This document shows positions 47,097 to 56,981 of a DNA stretch of 64,000 nt, one piece after another. The notes under the pieces were generated by a model that saw only the letters and a list, made by a program, of their open reading frames with translations, was not told the DNA's origin and did not search any database. The DNA comes from Dichetophora obliterata (Eukaryota; Arthropoda; Insecta; Diptera; Sciomyzidae): assembly GCA_963920525.1 (NCBI GenBank), contig OY986435.1, forward strand, positions 225,463,293 to 225,527,292, given 5' to 3'. The stretch's first letter is position 1; the number at the start of each line of letters is the position of its first letter. A program made the translations under genes and the position numbers.

Positions 47097-47411
47097 AAAG
47101 CACATGTCCAAAATAAAGTTAATATATTTTTTAGTACTGTTTGTGAAGAAAAATTTGCATATTTTGTAGGGGTGCTTTTTCCCCTTTTTACCGATTTACA
47201 CAAAAAGCGGCTACGTTGCTTGATGTGCTTGACAGAATTTTGACTGTTTGTTCGTTTTCATTTTGCTATCTTCGTCACTTTTCTACATTATCTTTTGAAT
47301 GTATTCATCAAGTATCACATTTGACGAGCACCAATGACGAGGTGCGCAGTAAATTTTGTTTGTTGCGCCGGGAATACTTTACCTGTAGCTCTTTGTATCA
47401 TGGACAGCTTG

Positions 47412-49053
47412 TCTTCTGTTACATAGATAGGATTTCATAAGTTTCACAGCAGTGTCTGAGAAATTGAACAAGTTTGTAAGTTTTAAGCACAACAACTTGT
47501 GATCTACCGTATCAAATGCCTTAGAGTGGTCGAGTAGAGTTAAAAAAGTAACGTTGTTGTTGTCTAAGGCTTCACGAATTTCTTCTGACACTTGTAATAA
47601 AACTGTGGTGCAACCTCTTTTGGCCCTAAAACCTGATTGTTTTTCAGTAATCAGTGAGTTCTGATTGATAAAATAACTTAATTGAGTATATAGGATGCGC
47701 TCAAAAACTTTAGATAAGAAAGGTAATATAGCAATTGGGCGATATTCAGAAACACTCTTAGGTAATGGGATTATTTTAGCAGATTTCCAGCAATCTGGGA
47801 AAATTGAGCATGTTAAAGAGAAGTTGAAAATGTGTGTTATGTAAGGCAGTAAGGTTGGAAGAAGCGCCTTCAGGAACACGGGGTGCATATCATCGAATCC
47901 TGTCGCATTAGATTTTACTGTCAAAACACATCTTAAAACTTCAATGCGGTCAACGCAGCTAAAACTAAAAGTTTGTAGATTTACTGGAAAGGTGTTGTGT
48001 GTGTAATCAGAAATATCGGCAGAAGGCGTGTTTATATTGGCAAATTGTTCGTTGACTTCATTTACTGAACATGTGTCTATGGATAAGTGGTTTTTTTTTT
48101 TGTTAATGCCAACTTCTCGTATAAGTTTCCATTTTTGCTTTGAGCTAATCGCATAGCTGAATTTGGATTCGTAGAATTTAGTTTTGGCTAACTTAATCAT
48201 GGAGTTAAGAGTTCGTCTGATTTTCTGAAAACTCATGTACATTTCTGTAGTTTTGAATCGTTTCCAGCGATTGTAAGCGCTATTTCTATCTGAAATCATT
48301 AATTCAATTTCATGACTGAACCACGGCCTTTTTTTAAGTGAACTTGTCTTAGACTTCAAGACTACGAATTTGTCATATAACCGTCTAACATTATCGTTTA
48401 AAAACAAAAGCTGTTCGTTAACACATGTCATGCAGTAAATTAAGCTCCAGTTCGTACTTTCTACATATGTTTTGAGTAAGTTATAGTTAGTATTTTCGAA
48501 ATCTCGATATAAATAAGTTTCTGGTGCAAAATTTGTTTGAAGATCGAAAGTAACAAAAATAAGATCGTGTTTAGAAAAGGCACATACATTGATTTAGTCG
48601 TATAGTACGATATTTGATAAATCGTTGACAAATAGTAAATCGAGCAACGTATTTATTACTGGTCTTAGTGAAGTGGGTAGGAGTATCCTGATTAGCGGGA
48701 AACAGACCGAGGGATTGCATGCTGTGAAGTAAATGAGTTTCGGTTAGTATGTCGCTGTTAATGTCACCTGCAATAATAATGTTTTTATATGGTAAACACA
48801 CTTGTTCAATAACGTCAACTAATGGGCCGATATCTACATTCCTATTTGGTCTATATATGGTTGCAACGAGAAGTTTATTTACACCCACAGTAATATTTAA
48901 AAAAAGATATTCGGATAAACTACCAGTATATGATTGGTGTACTATTCTACAAGGAAAACAGGCTTTAGCGTAGATTGCAACGCCACCAGCATGAGTGTTT
49001 CTATCGGTCCTGTAAAGATTGTAGCCACGCAAATTAAAAAAACTGCTAGGCAT
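47412..49053 (-). pseudogene. LINE endonuclease C-terminal part, linker and RT N-terminal part
   Basis: From 49053: DRNTHAGGVAIYAKACFP, TIYRPNRN, the endonuclease box IIAGDINSDIL, then after a frameshift near 48650 LLDLLFVNDL and AFSKHDLIFVTFD, an open linker (RPWFSHEIELMISDRNSAYN) and the start of RT: SVSEYRPIAILPFLSKVFER, SGFRAKRGCTTVLLQVSEEI and LLDHSKAFDTVDHKLLCLKL. This is the apurinic-type endonuclease that nicks target DNA, followed by RT motifs. The frame is broken by the insert after 47412. The first endonuclease residues are missing through 5' truncation. Confidence 0.86.
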
Positions 49054-49089
49054 GCACTAGATTTTGATTATTAAATGCCAGAAAAAAGT

Positions 49090-49948
49090 TAGTTTTTGCA
49101 GTAAAGTATATTGAATTGAATTTAGCTTGTGTGGGCGAAGCCACGCCAAGTTTCCAATGTCCGTGACAGTTTTCCAGTAGAAATGCCTGACCAATACGTA
49201 ACTTCGTACTGAATATCATTTTTATATGATATTTATTTCCAAAGCTATTCGATATCAAAAATTTGACTTGTATGGGCGGACCCACACCCCCTTGTTCAAT
49301 GACCGTCTCAGTTTTCTAGTAGAAGGATATCACCCAATAGTAATTCCATACTGAATTTCGTTGTTATACGACATTTAGTTCCACAGTTATCTGATATCAA
49401 AAATTTAAAGTGTATGGGCAGAGCCACACCCTCTTTTCCAAAGCCCATCCCAATTTTCCAGTAGAAGGATATCACCAAGTTGCATTTATTATACGACATT
49501 TAGTTCCGAAGCTATTCGATATCATAAATTTGAATTGTATGGGCGGTGCCACACCCTTTTGGCCTATACTTGCTCAATTTTGCCAGTCGAGAGACACGAC
49601 TAAATAGTACGTTCTAACCGAGTTTCATTAATGTCTGACTTATAGCTTGAAAGTTCTACTAAAAATTTGGGCTGCTGAAAAAGTGGCACGCCCTACGTCC
49701 AACGCCCATAAAATTTTACCAGTAGAACGGCAAGTGAAAATTAAGGTCGAATACCGAATTTCGTTGCTGTGAAGATTTGATTTGTATGGGAGGTGCCACG
49801 TCCCCTGGGTTTTTCCGATATTTTAATAGTCATTCTGCTATTCGGGATGAACACAAATCCAACAAATAAAAGATCATTAAAATCGGTCCAGCCTTTCTTG
49901 AGTTATAAATGGTGTAACAAACCCGACTTTGTTTTATATATATATAGA
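49090..49948. repeat. dispersed repeat with ~145-bp tandem units, TATATAGAT end
   Basis: Five diverged units are anchored by TTTTCCAGTAGAA-like phrases near 49161, 49311, 49452, 49572 and 49712, with TGTATGGGCGGWGCCACACC between them. It ends AAAATCGGTCCAGCCTTTCT, then TTATATATATATAGATT. Same family style as 45226-47096. Confidence 0.65.
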
Positions 49949-49949
49949 T

Positions 49950-51690
49950 TAGCTTTTTTTATTCCAAAGTACTTTTTGTTACATAAGGTAGGGTATTTTT
50001 CGTATTTTAAAAGCATTATGAAACTAATGCCACTTCTGAAGAATTGTTTTTGAAGTGATAATTTTAAGCATTGTAATAATAAAATAAGGTAAATAAAAAA
50101 TAAGTCAAAGCAAGGAATAAAACAAAATTTTTGTTATTGCACTGAATAAAAACAATGCCGCTATTTGCATATTGTTACTTCTAGCGTTCCATGCAAGAAG
50201 AACACATACAGAGTTGCACATTTTTTGATGTTAAGAAATCTGTTTAAGAGATATCAACTCAATATTTTGAGGGGACATAAGGGAGGAACTGTTCTTTCCA
50301 TAGATCTGTTTTATGCAAAAAGGACACATCTCTCTTTGTACTCTTATTGCATCTACCTCTTCAATTAATAAATAAAGAAAACTTTCTAAAAAAAATCTGA
50401 TTCAGGTAATTCAATTGTAACCAGGTCCATTCATACACGTGATAGCTTGCAATAACTTTTAAAATCAATTCTTGCATATTTTTTCTTTTTTTGGCACTGT
50501 TGTTTACTTTTTGAAAGAATAGTTGGAAAATTTTGTGATTTTATATTTAATAGACGATACATATACAAAAATTTTTTTTTAAACGTGTATAAAAATATTT
50601 TTTTATGAGTTACGAACCATTACGGTATGATTGTGAAAAGTCAACAACTGACCGTCAAAAACTGATTGCTTAATATATAAAATAAATAATATTTATTTTA
50701 GCCAAACACTTGAGACCAATACCAAGGGTAATGTCACAAAATAATTTTCAACGAAAAAGCTATGCAAAAAAATTCTGAAATATAAAAAATTCATCTACTA
50801 GCTATAACAAACAGATACACCAAGCAGACAAAAAAACTTAAATACACTAAATTCTTTTTAAGTTAAATAAAATAGAAAATTTTTTGAGAATTTTGCACAC
50901 GCTTAGGACGTGAGAGGGAATCGTTATACGAAGAGTGCGAGGGCAAGCTTAGTATTAAAAGAAAATAATATAAAAACGCCCACCTAACCAGAGGCCCAAA
51001 AATAATATTTACAAAAAAAGATGAGCATTTGGTCAAGATCGCTATGCTTACAGTCAAATGAGAGCGTGACATGCTCAGATGGATTTTTGAAACAGCATGC
51101 GCATTTTGCAATGGAAAATACAACAAAGTGACGTCAGATGAAGTGTTACAAAAGACAATTTTTCAGAATTCTAACGAGATTTGAATTAAAAATGTTAAAT
51201 TTAAAAGTAAAATTTGTCTAAAAATAATATATGTATTTCTAAAATTGATTTTCTTTTTAATAAACATTCAAAATATTTGCAAAATATATTGAAAATTGTT
51301 GGACGTCACTGCGCAGTTTTTCAGTCGTTGCTATGGATAACTCTCTGTCTTTAATACAATAATTTCAGAGCGGAGCACATTTTCACGATTCATTTTCAAA
51401 TTTTCACTAGATTCAAGGGCAATAGAGACTCAAAAATTTTTCGTTCAGCTTTTGTAGTTATCCGATTTTCGTTTGCGAAAAAACGCACGGTTTAAAAACT
51501 TGTCGCGATGCGTGCGTGTTGATAAAAATTCGAAAAATCTTTTTAAATGTTCCTTACAAAAAATAGAAATATATATAAAAAAAAAAATTCTAGAAATAAA
51601 TGTGCAAATAAAATAGATATAGAATAATTTTAGTGTAAAAATTTTAATTGAGACGTGAGGCATTGGGATAAACATAAGGAAAATATTTAA
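49950..51690. other. AT-rich stretch upstream of the predicted promoter
   Basis: No gene or bounded element seen. At 51506-51518 a GCGATGCGTGCGTG run holds two overlapping GCGTG motifs, which bHLH-PAS factors can bind; whether this matters here is unknown. Confidence 0.35.
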
Positions 51691-51711
51691 GAAAATTTGG
51701 TGTAACACTTC

Positions 51712-51751
51712 TATATAAAAGCTGAAGGCCTTTTAAACTCGATTATCAGTT
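51712..51751 (+). promoter_or_regulatory. core promoter: TATA box plus initiator
   Basis: TATATAAAAG at 51712-51721 is followed by TCAGTT at 51746-51751, the fly initiator TCAKTY, placing the start site at A51748, about 34 bp after the TATAAA core. No DPE match at +28 to +33. The pairing with a downstream coding exon on the same strand supports function. Confidence 0.6.
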
Positions 51752-52187
51752 AGAGTTTCCACAGTTTTGGTGTTGAAAACATTGTAATTCATGCACGCCA
51801 CATAAGCAGCAGTTTGTGTGTGTGTGTTTGTGTGTAAGTGAGAATTTGTGAATTGTGTCAGTGTGTATAAGTCCCTAAAAAGCAAAATTCTTGCCATAAA
51901 TCATAATCAAAATATTTTTTAAAAAGTAGGATAGTTAACAATATTTAACAATTTTGCTGAAAAAAACAAGCAGAGGAAATTAAAATATTTTTCTACACTT
52001 TTTCACCAATTTATATCAAAAACAAACAACAACAATTTAAATTTATGACTATTAAATTAGAAAGAAAAATTTAACGAAAATATCGCAAAATATAGCAAGA
52101 AGTAAAAAACAACATAAAATAGCAATAAAAATAAGCAAAATAAATTTAAGTAAATCTCAACAGAAATAGATACGTGAAGGAAAAAAA
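51748..52187 (+). other. predicted 5' untranslated leader with two uORFs
   Basis: About 440 nt from the predicted start site to the coding ATG. It holds ATG 51791-TAA 51805 (MHAT) and ATG 52045-TAA 52074 (9 codons), both closed before the main start. An A-rich, G-poor composition with CAACAACAA runs is typical of fly leaders. The uORFs could lower translation of the main frame; that is inference. Confidence 0.5.
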
Positions 52188-52311
52188 ATGTCGTCTTCGT
52201 CGCCAAGAAATTCTAAGATGACAAAACCATCGCCTGTCGCCACCGCAACAGCAGCCACCGGAAATAATCAGAAGAGCAAATACACGAATACCAAAGAGCG
52301 CATTGTACCCG
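52188..52311 (+). CDS. first coding exon of an unrecognised host gene
   Basis: ATG at 52188 (AAAAAAAATG, A at -3) opens a frame of 41 codons plus one base, translating as MSSSSPRNSKMTKPSPVATA, then TAATGNNQKSKYTNTKERIV and P. It ends at CCCG followed by GTATGTTT, a good splice donor at 52312; unspliced, the frame would stop three codons later. Codon use is richer in G and C at third positions than the surroundings, which points to selection as a coding exon. The N-terminus is Ser/Ala/Thr-rich with no signal peptide or known domain, so the product cannot be named. The next exon is not in this window on the + strand as far as I can see, so the intron would exceed 11 kb and hold all elements to the right. 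Confidence 0.55.
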
Positions 52312-52860
52312 GTATGTTTTAAGTCTTGTTGCAGGGTGTGTGAGAAAAAGCGAGAAGCTGATCACAGCTTTAAGCTTATCTAAAACACTCAATATGCTTG
52401 ATTGTTTGCTTACGTTTCTGTTACTACACCTTTTGTTTCTGTGCGTCCTTGACGTTCTCACCACCCCAAGAGAGCGTGTATCAAATAAAAATAAACATAA
52501 ATAAACAATGTGTAGTATTAATAAGAAAATTTATGACGAATTACAGACAATGTATTTTTCATAAACATTCGACAAGAGAGAATCTTTCTAAAATTTGCTC
52601 TCAAAAATACGATTTCTACAAAAAAAAAGAACTTAGGATTGTCAATGTACAAATGTTTGCCCCTCACTTTTTATTTTTCTCATTATATTTTATTTTTTAT
52701 TTTGCATTTTTTTTTGTTGTCATAATTAAACAAATTTCGTCCCAGCACTTGTGACATTTCAATGCAACACATATGTAACCATATTTTGCAAAGTCTTCAT
52801 ACAGAATTCTTTGAATATTTTTTTACGATATATTAAAAATGGGTGGCGAATCGCTTACAA
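52312..52860 (+). other. start of predicted intron
   Basis: Non-coding, AT-rich after the donor GTATGTTTTAAG. The + ORF at 52398-52754 is T-rich and lacks motifs. Confidence 0.4.
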
Positions 52861-53120
52861 TGTTATTTATTTATTTTATTTATTTATTTATTTTATTTTC
52901 ATATAGCGTTAATACAAATAAGAACTAAGTTCTTGTACAGTACAACATATAAGTATAAATTCACAGCATTATTTATATATGTATATATTTGGATATAACA
53001 ACAAGTTAATAAATATTAGAATTAAACAAAATTAAATAATTGTTTAAAAAATCTTAAAATATTAAAACTTAAACATAAAAAAGGAAATATTGAAGAAGAA
53101 AACAAGGCAAGAAACAGAAT

Positions 53121-54733
53121 TTAAGGAGTAGAAAAGTGAGCCATAATAGATTGCCTAAATTTTTTCGCCCGAGTTATTTCTCTTATGCCACGCAGTAGAG
53201 CATTCCATAGTCTTACGGCATTAATTAAGAACAGATTGGAGGTATTAAGAGAGCTATGCCTAGGAACTATAAGAACGTTACATCTTCTAGAAAGGCTGAA
53301 TTGCAGTTTTTCATAGAGATAATGTGGTGTTTTTTTATGTATAATTTTATGAAGAAAGATGCAGTTTCTAGCATTAAGATAGTCAATCAAGTTGCAACCA
53401 AGTATTGCATTTCTGAAAGTTGAGAGGCGGTCAAATTTTTTTAAGCCAAATACAAAACGCGTGGCATAGTTATAAGCAATATTTAGTTTTAGTTGAGAAG
53501 ACGAGTCGAGTCTACTGTAAACTACTTCCAAATAAGTAATAACTGGTAAAACTAGTTGCTTCACTAGTATTTGCTTAAGATCAATAGTACACTGATTTGC
53601 AGACATTCTTAAATTTCGAAGGATATAATAATCTTTACGGACAACACTATTTATATGATCAATACATGATAGGGACGAATTCATACAAAAACCAAGATTT
53701 ACGATTTTCGATACGACACTAAGCTTATTTGTACCAATGTAGAGGTCAGGAATTTTATCTAGCAAATGTTTGTTTTTACAAATAGGTAGTACATATGAAT
53801 TGGCAGAATTTAATTGAAGTCCATTACTAATAGCCCATTGATAATTGATTCTTAAATCCTCATTAAGTCTGTAGCAGAGGTTATCTAGAAGGTCAGTACT
53901 ACTTGATAGATAGATTTGAATATCATCCGCATACGCATGCACAGAAGAATGTTTGCAAACATAAAATACGTCATTTATAAAAATAGAAAATAAAAGAGGG
54001 CCAAGAATTGAACCTTGTGGAACACCACTTAACACAGATTTATGGTTAGAGAACGCAAGTCCAACTTGAGTTCTTTGCAATCTATTTGACAAGTAACTTG
54101 CTATTAAATTCACTGCACTTTCACTAAACCCGAACAAAGTCCTGAGTTTCTGGCATATGCATTAGTGACTAACTTTGTGAAATGCTTTCGAAAAATCTAA
54201 TAAGCAGAGTAATGACACATAACCAGTATCAAATGCAGGCCGTAGGTCATCCATAACTTTAACTACCGTTGAAGCACACCCATGCCTTGCTCGAAAACTA
54301 GATTGAAATGGAGACAGAAGGCTATTTTGTTTTAGGAAATTATTTATTTGTTGGCTCATTATTTTTTCGCAGACTTTAGATAGGGGGGGCAATATGCTTA
54401 TTGGCCTAAAATCACTAGGCCCAGAAGGGTTAGACTTTTTAGCAGCAGGTAAAAAATTGCAGATTTCCAAATTGCCGGAAATGAAGGAGATATAAGGCAG
54501 TGATTAATAATATGAGTTAATGGACAGATTATGTGTGGTAGTATTAATTTAATAAACTTAATTGGAATACCATTTTCGCCAATTGCATTTGATTTTATCT
54601 GCATAATACACTTTCCAATATCAAGCTCACTTACAGGGATAAATTCAAAAGGTTGGTTAACATAGTTATTTGTAAGGGAAATATTATTATTGGTCGAGTG
54701 AACAGTGTTTTCATTGAAAAAATTGTTCAACAA
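53121..54733 (-). pseudogene. LINE reverse transcriptase region
   Basis: From 54733: MQIKSNAIGENGIPIKFIKL; frameshift near 54470; DFRPISILPPLSKVCEKIM and QSSFRARHGCASTVVKVMDD; LLDFSKAFHKVSH followed by an in-frame stop near 54162; then 54137-53121 with SNRLQRTQVGLAFSNHKSVL, SGVPQGSILGPLLFSIFIND, the intact box HAYADDIQIYL, and the C-terminal LIVPRHSSLNTSNLFLINAV and RLWNALL. The motif order is that of LINE ORF2. It is close in style to the LINE at 44-49 kb but not identical. Inactive as read. Confidence 0.88.
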
Positions 54734-55074
54734 GTCCGGATCAATTTGGCACTCTGATGCTGTCTTTTTACTTACTCCAAGTCTCTTAATATTGTTTCAC
54801 AGGTTTTTAGTTGGAAGGGAAACATTTAATTTGGCAAAGAAGTATCGAGACTTAGATTGTTTCAACCTATTTGTTCGTAATGGAACATGCTTTCAAACAA
54901 GTACTTGACAGGGCTTAAAAGGGAATTAAGTTTATCATCAACTGTGCTGAGATGCCAGCAATCATTGAGTGAAGTCATAGACAAGTCATATAACAAGAAC
55001 GAGTAATTAATATTTTTAAAATCACGATACGAAAACGAGGTAGAAATTACATCACGAGAAAAATTTACATTTAA

Positions 55075-55791
55075 CTAGCAAAAGATTAAGTCGTGATCAG
55101 AAATGAAAAATATTTGGTCAAACAGAGAAACAAGCGAAGGGTCTGACACAATAAAATAATCTAGTAGACTGGGGGTTGTATTATTAGAGAAACGAGTGGG
55201 CACAGTATTGTTGGCAACAGATAGACCTACTGAAGATATCTTGTCACACATTGAAGGCTTTACAGAATCATTGTTTAGTAGATTTATATTAAAATCACCA
55301 CATACTAAAATCAAGTCATTATTAAGAATATAGTTAGACAAGTCAGAGAACAATGGATCTACAGAATGACATTTATTTGGATTATACATACTAAAAACTA
55401 CAATTTTAGTACTATTATCAGAAATACATATGGTAAAATATTCAATTCCAGGACCGCTTGATTTACTCAGAACTTTCGCATTTAGGTATGATTTGTAGTA
55501 AACAGCAATTCCACCATCTTTTTTATCAGATCTGTCATTTCTAAAAACATTATAACTATTTACACTACAGATTGCATCGCTTATATTACTAGACAGCCAC
55601 GTTTCCGAAATACAAACGATATCAACTGATGACTCTTCAAAAACATATTTAATAAAATCCAACTTAGCCATGTTTAGGCTTCGGGCATTAAAATGAACAA
55701 CATTAAGACCGACATGTTGTCTACACAAGACCTGAATTAAAGTTTTCTGCTTTTCATTAATGCCAAACAATAACCTGCTAGGTTCTGGCAT
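55075..55791 (-). pseudogene. LINE apurinic-type endonuclease domain
   Basis: 238 open codons from 55791. Motifs in order: VVHFNARSLNMAKLDFI, CISETWL, GGIAVYYKSYLNAK, VFSMYNPNK, LVCGDFNINLL, LLDYFIVSDPS and FISDHDLIF. These are the metal-binding and catalytic segments of the LINE endonuclease. Downstream, between 55075 and 54733, several stops separate it from the reverse transcriptase, so ORF2 as a whole is dead although this domain is uninterrupted. Confidence 0.87.
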
Positions 55792-55920
55792 AAAAAGTCA
55801 TAAAAGGGGAGAAATATTAAGGCAAATAAGATGAAGAAAGAAGATTAACAACAAGTGAAGTGAACAAGATAGAAGTGAAACTTAAGATTTAAAACACTAA
55901 CAAATATAGAATACAATAAA

Positions 55921-56881
55921 CTAGTTCTCAGGAGTAACAACATTCGATATAATATTATGCAGTTCATCAATACTACTTACACGAATACCATCATCATCTT
56001 TTTCCATCCTGATAAACACTGAACCCCGATAAGCAAAAGCATTATAGATACTCTTTTGACGCTTAAGAGTAATCGCAGCTTGTAGAATTTTCCGTGTATC
56101 AGCATCCAAACTTTCATGAATAAACTTTCACGTTGCTGTCAAAATTAAACCCAGCATCTCTCAAATTAACAGCTAAACTGGTTCGTTTTCGATACGCTGC
56201 AAAAGCTTTCAGGACATGGTTGCGATCGTAGGGGCAGAAATATTTTATCACAATTAGCGCATTAGGATTTCGTGGGCTTGGTCTAGCACGAAAGATATCT
56301 TTAATATGTGGAGGTTGAAATTCAATAAAAAGGCATAACCGATTGAAGATACTTTTTAGATTTTCTTCTTTTTCATATGGCACTCCAAACAAGACAACGT
56401 CAGACAAAAATGTTGAGACTGTGTTTGTGGTGTTGTTGCTGGTGAGCTGCTCTGTTTTTAATTTTTCTAGCTCATCACATCGAGAGGCTAAAGCACAAAG
56501 TTTAGTGTTGAGCGCAAGAACTTTAGCATCAAATTCGCTTATTATGATCTTTAATGCACTGACCTCCGTATCAATAACAGTCAAAAGCTTTTTTTCGATA
56601 CTAACAATTTCTGCGGAGAGACGAGTGAACGAGTTATCAGAATGAAGAAATAGACGATCTTCCAATTGCTAAATCTCAGTTTTGGTGTTCTTAGTGAGAC
56701 GTTCTTCCAGTTGCTGAATCTCAGTTTTGTTGTTCTTAGTTAAACGTTCTTCCATTTCCATAAGGTGAGCGCGCAGTGACCGCGATAATACATCACCACT
56801 CTCAAGCTTTGGCGTGCCATCATTTTTGTTGGTATTCCGATTAGAGAGAAAATTTTGGCGTGTCACTCTGGGGGGCGTCAT
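55921..56881 (-). pseudogene. LINE ORF1 (coiled coil plus FP-type C-terminal domain)
   Basis: It starts at 56881 (MTPPRVTRQNFLSNRNTNKN) with heptad-like repeats MEERLTKNNKTEIQQLEERL, meets an in-frame TAG at 56668-56666, and continues 56665-56114 with a longer coiled coil (SIEKKLLTVIDTEVSALKII) and a globular part (DVVLFGVPYEKEENLKSIF, DIFRARPSPRNPNALIVIKY). After a frameshift near 56112 the C-terminal part follows (LQAAITLKRQKSIYNAFAYR, VFIRMEKDDDG). This layout matches LINE ORF1 proteins whose C-terminus resembles the baculovirus-FP fold and which bind LINE RNA. It lies 130 bp before ORF2 on the same strand. Confidence 0.8.
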
Positions 56882-56981
56882 GTGAAGAGGAGATCACTGC
56901 TTAGAATAAACACTGCTTGAGTTCAATGAGAAAAACGAAGATTAGCACGGTAAACGGCACTCAATTTAAGCTTCGGTGGTA

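Larger units (their letters stand above)
45038..47411. mobile_element. 2.36-kb element with 9-bp duplication (Mutator-like?)
   Basis: The element 45047-47402 has ends CATGATACAAAGAACTACAG and the inverse of CATGATACAAAGAGCTACAG (about 31 bp matched). GACAGCTTG is duplicated at 45038-45046 and 47403-47411, both inside the LINE reverse transcriptase frame. A 9-bp duplication suits Mutator-like elements. The inside is non-coding and mostly made of the dispersed tandem repeats at 45226-47096. Confidence 0.8.
43789..49069 (-). mobile_element. jockey/CR1-group LINE, 5'-truncated and interrupted
   Basis: Minus-strand LINE, body about 49058-43799, ending in an (AAAT)n tail at 43835-43799. AGATTTGATT (43789) and AGATTTTGATT (49059) are a likely target duplication with one indel. 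ORF2 starts inside the endonuclease, so the 5' end including ORF1 is missing. The reverse transcriptase is split at 45047-47402 by another element; removing that insert and one 9-bp duplication rejoins SYLCNRRQAV to CVKEIVSEYI in frame. Confidence 0.8.
52863..56980 (-). mobile_element. jockey/CR1-group LINE with ORF1 and ORF2, degenerate
   Basis: Minus-strand LINE ending in an (AAAT)n tail at 52910-52863. ORF1 is at about 56881-55921, ORF2 at 55791-53121. The 5' untranslated part reaches at least 56981, where an RTE element is inserted, and may continue beyond 60085. Several stops and frameshifts make it inactive. Target duplication not found. Confidence 0.82.

Noticed and set aside
45047..49053. 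Two separate LINE insertions at 44-45 kb and 47-49 kb
   Set aside because: Same strand, same family, and the frame rejoins exactly across a 9-bp duplicated site, so it is one LINE with an insertion.
52398..52754. 118-codon + ORF just after the predicted splice donor
   Set aside because: T-rich, low-complexity intron sequence without a domain.
56343..56645. 100-codon + ORF opposite LINE ORF1
   Set aside because: Antisense shadow of the ORF1 coiled coil.
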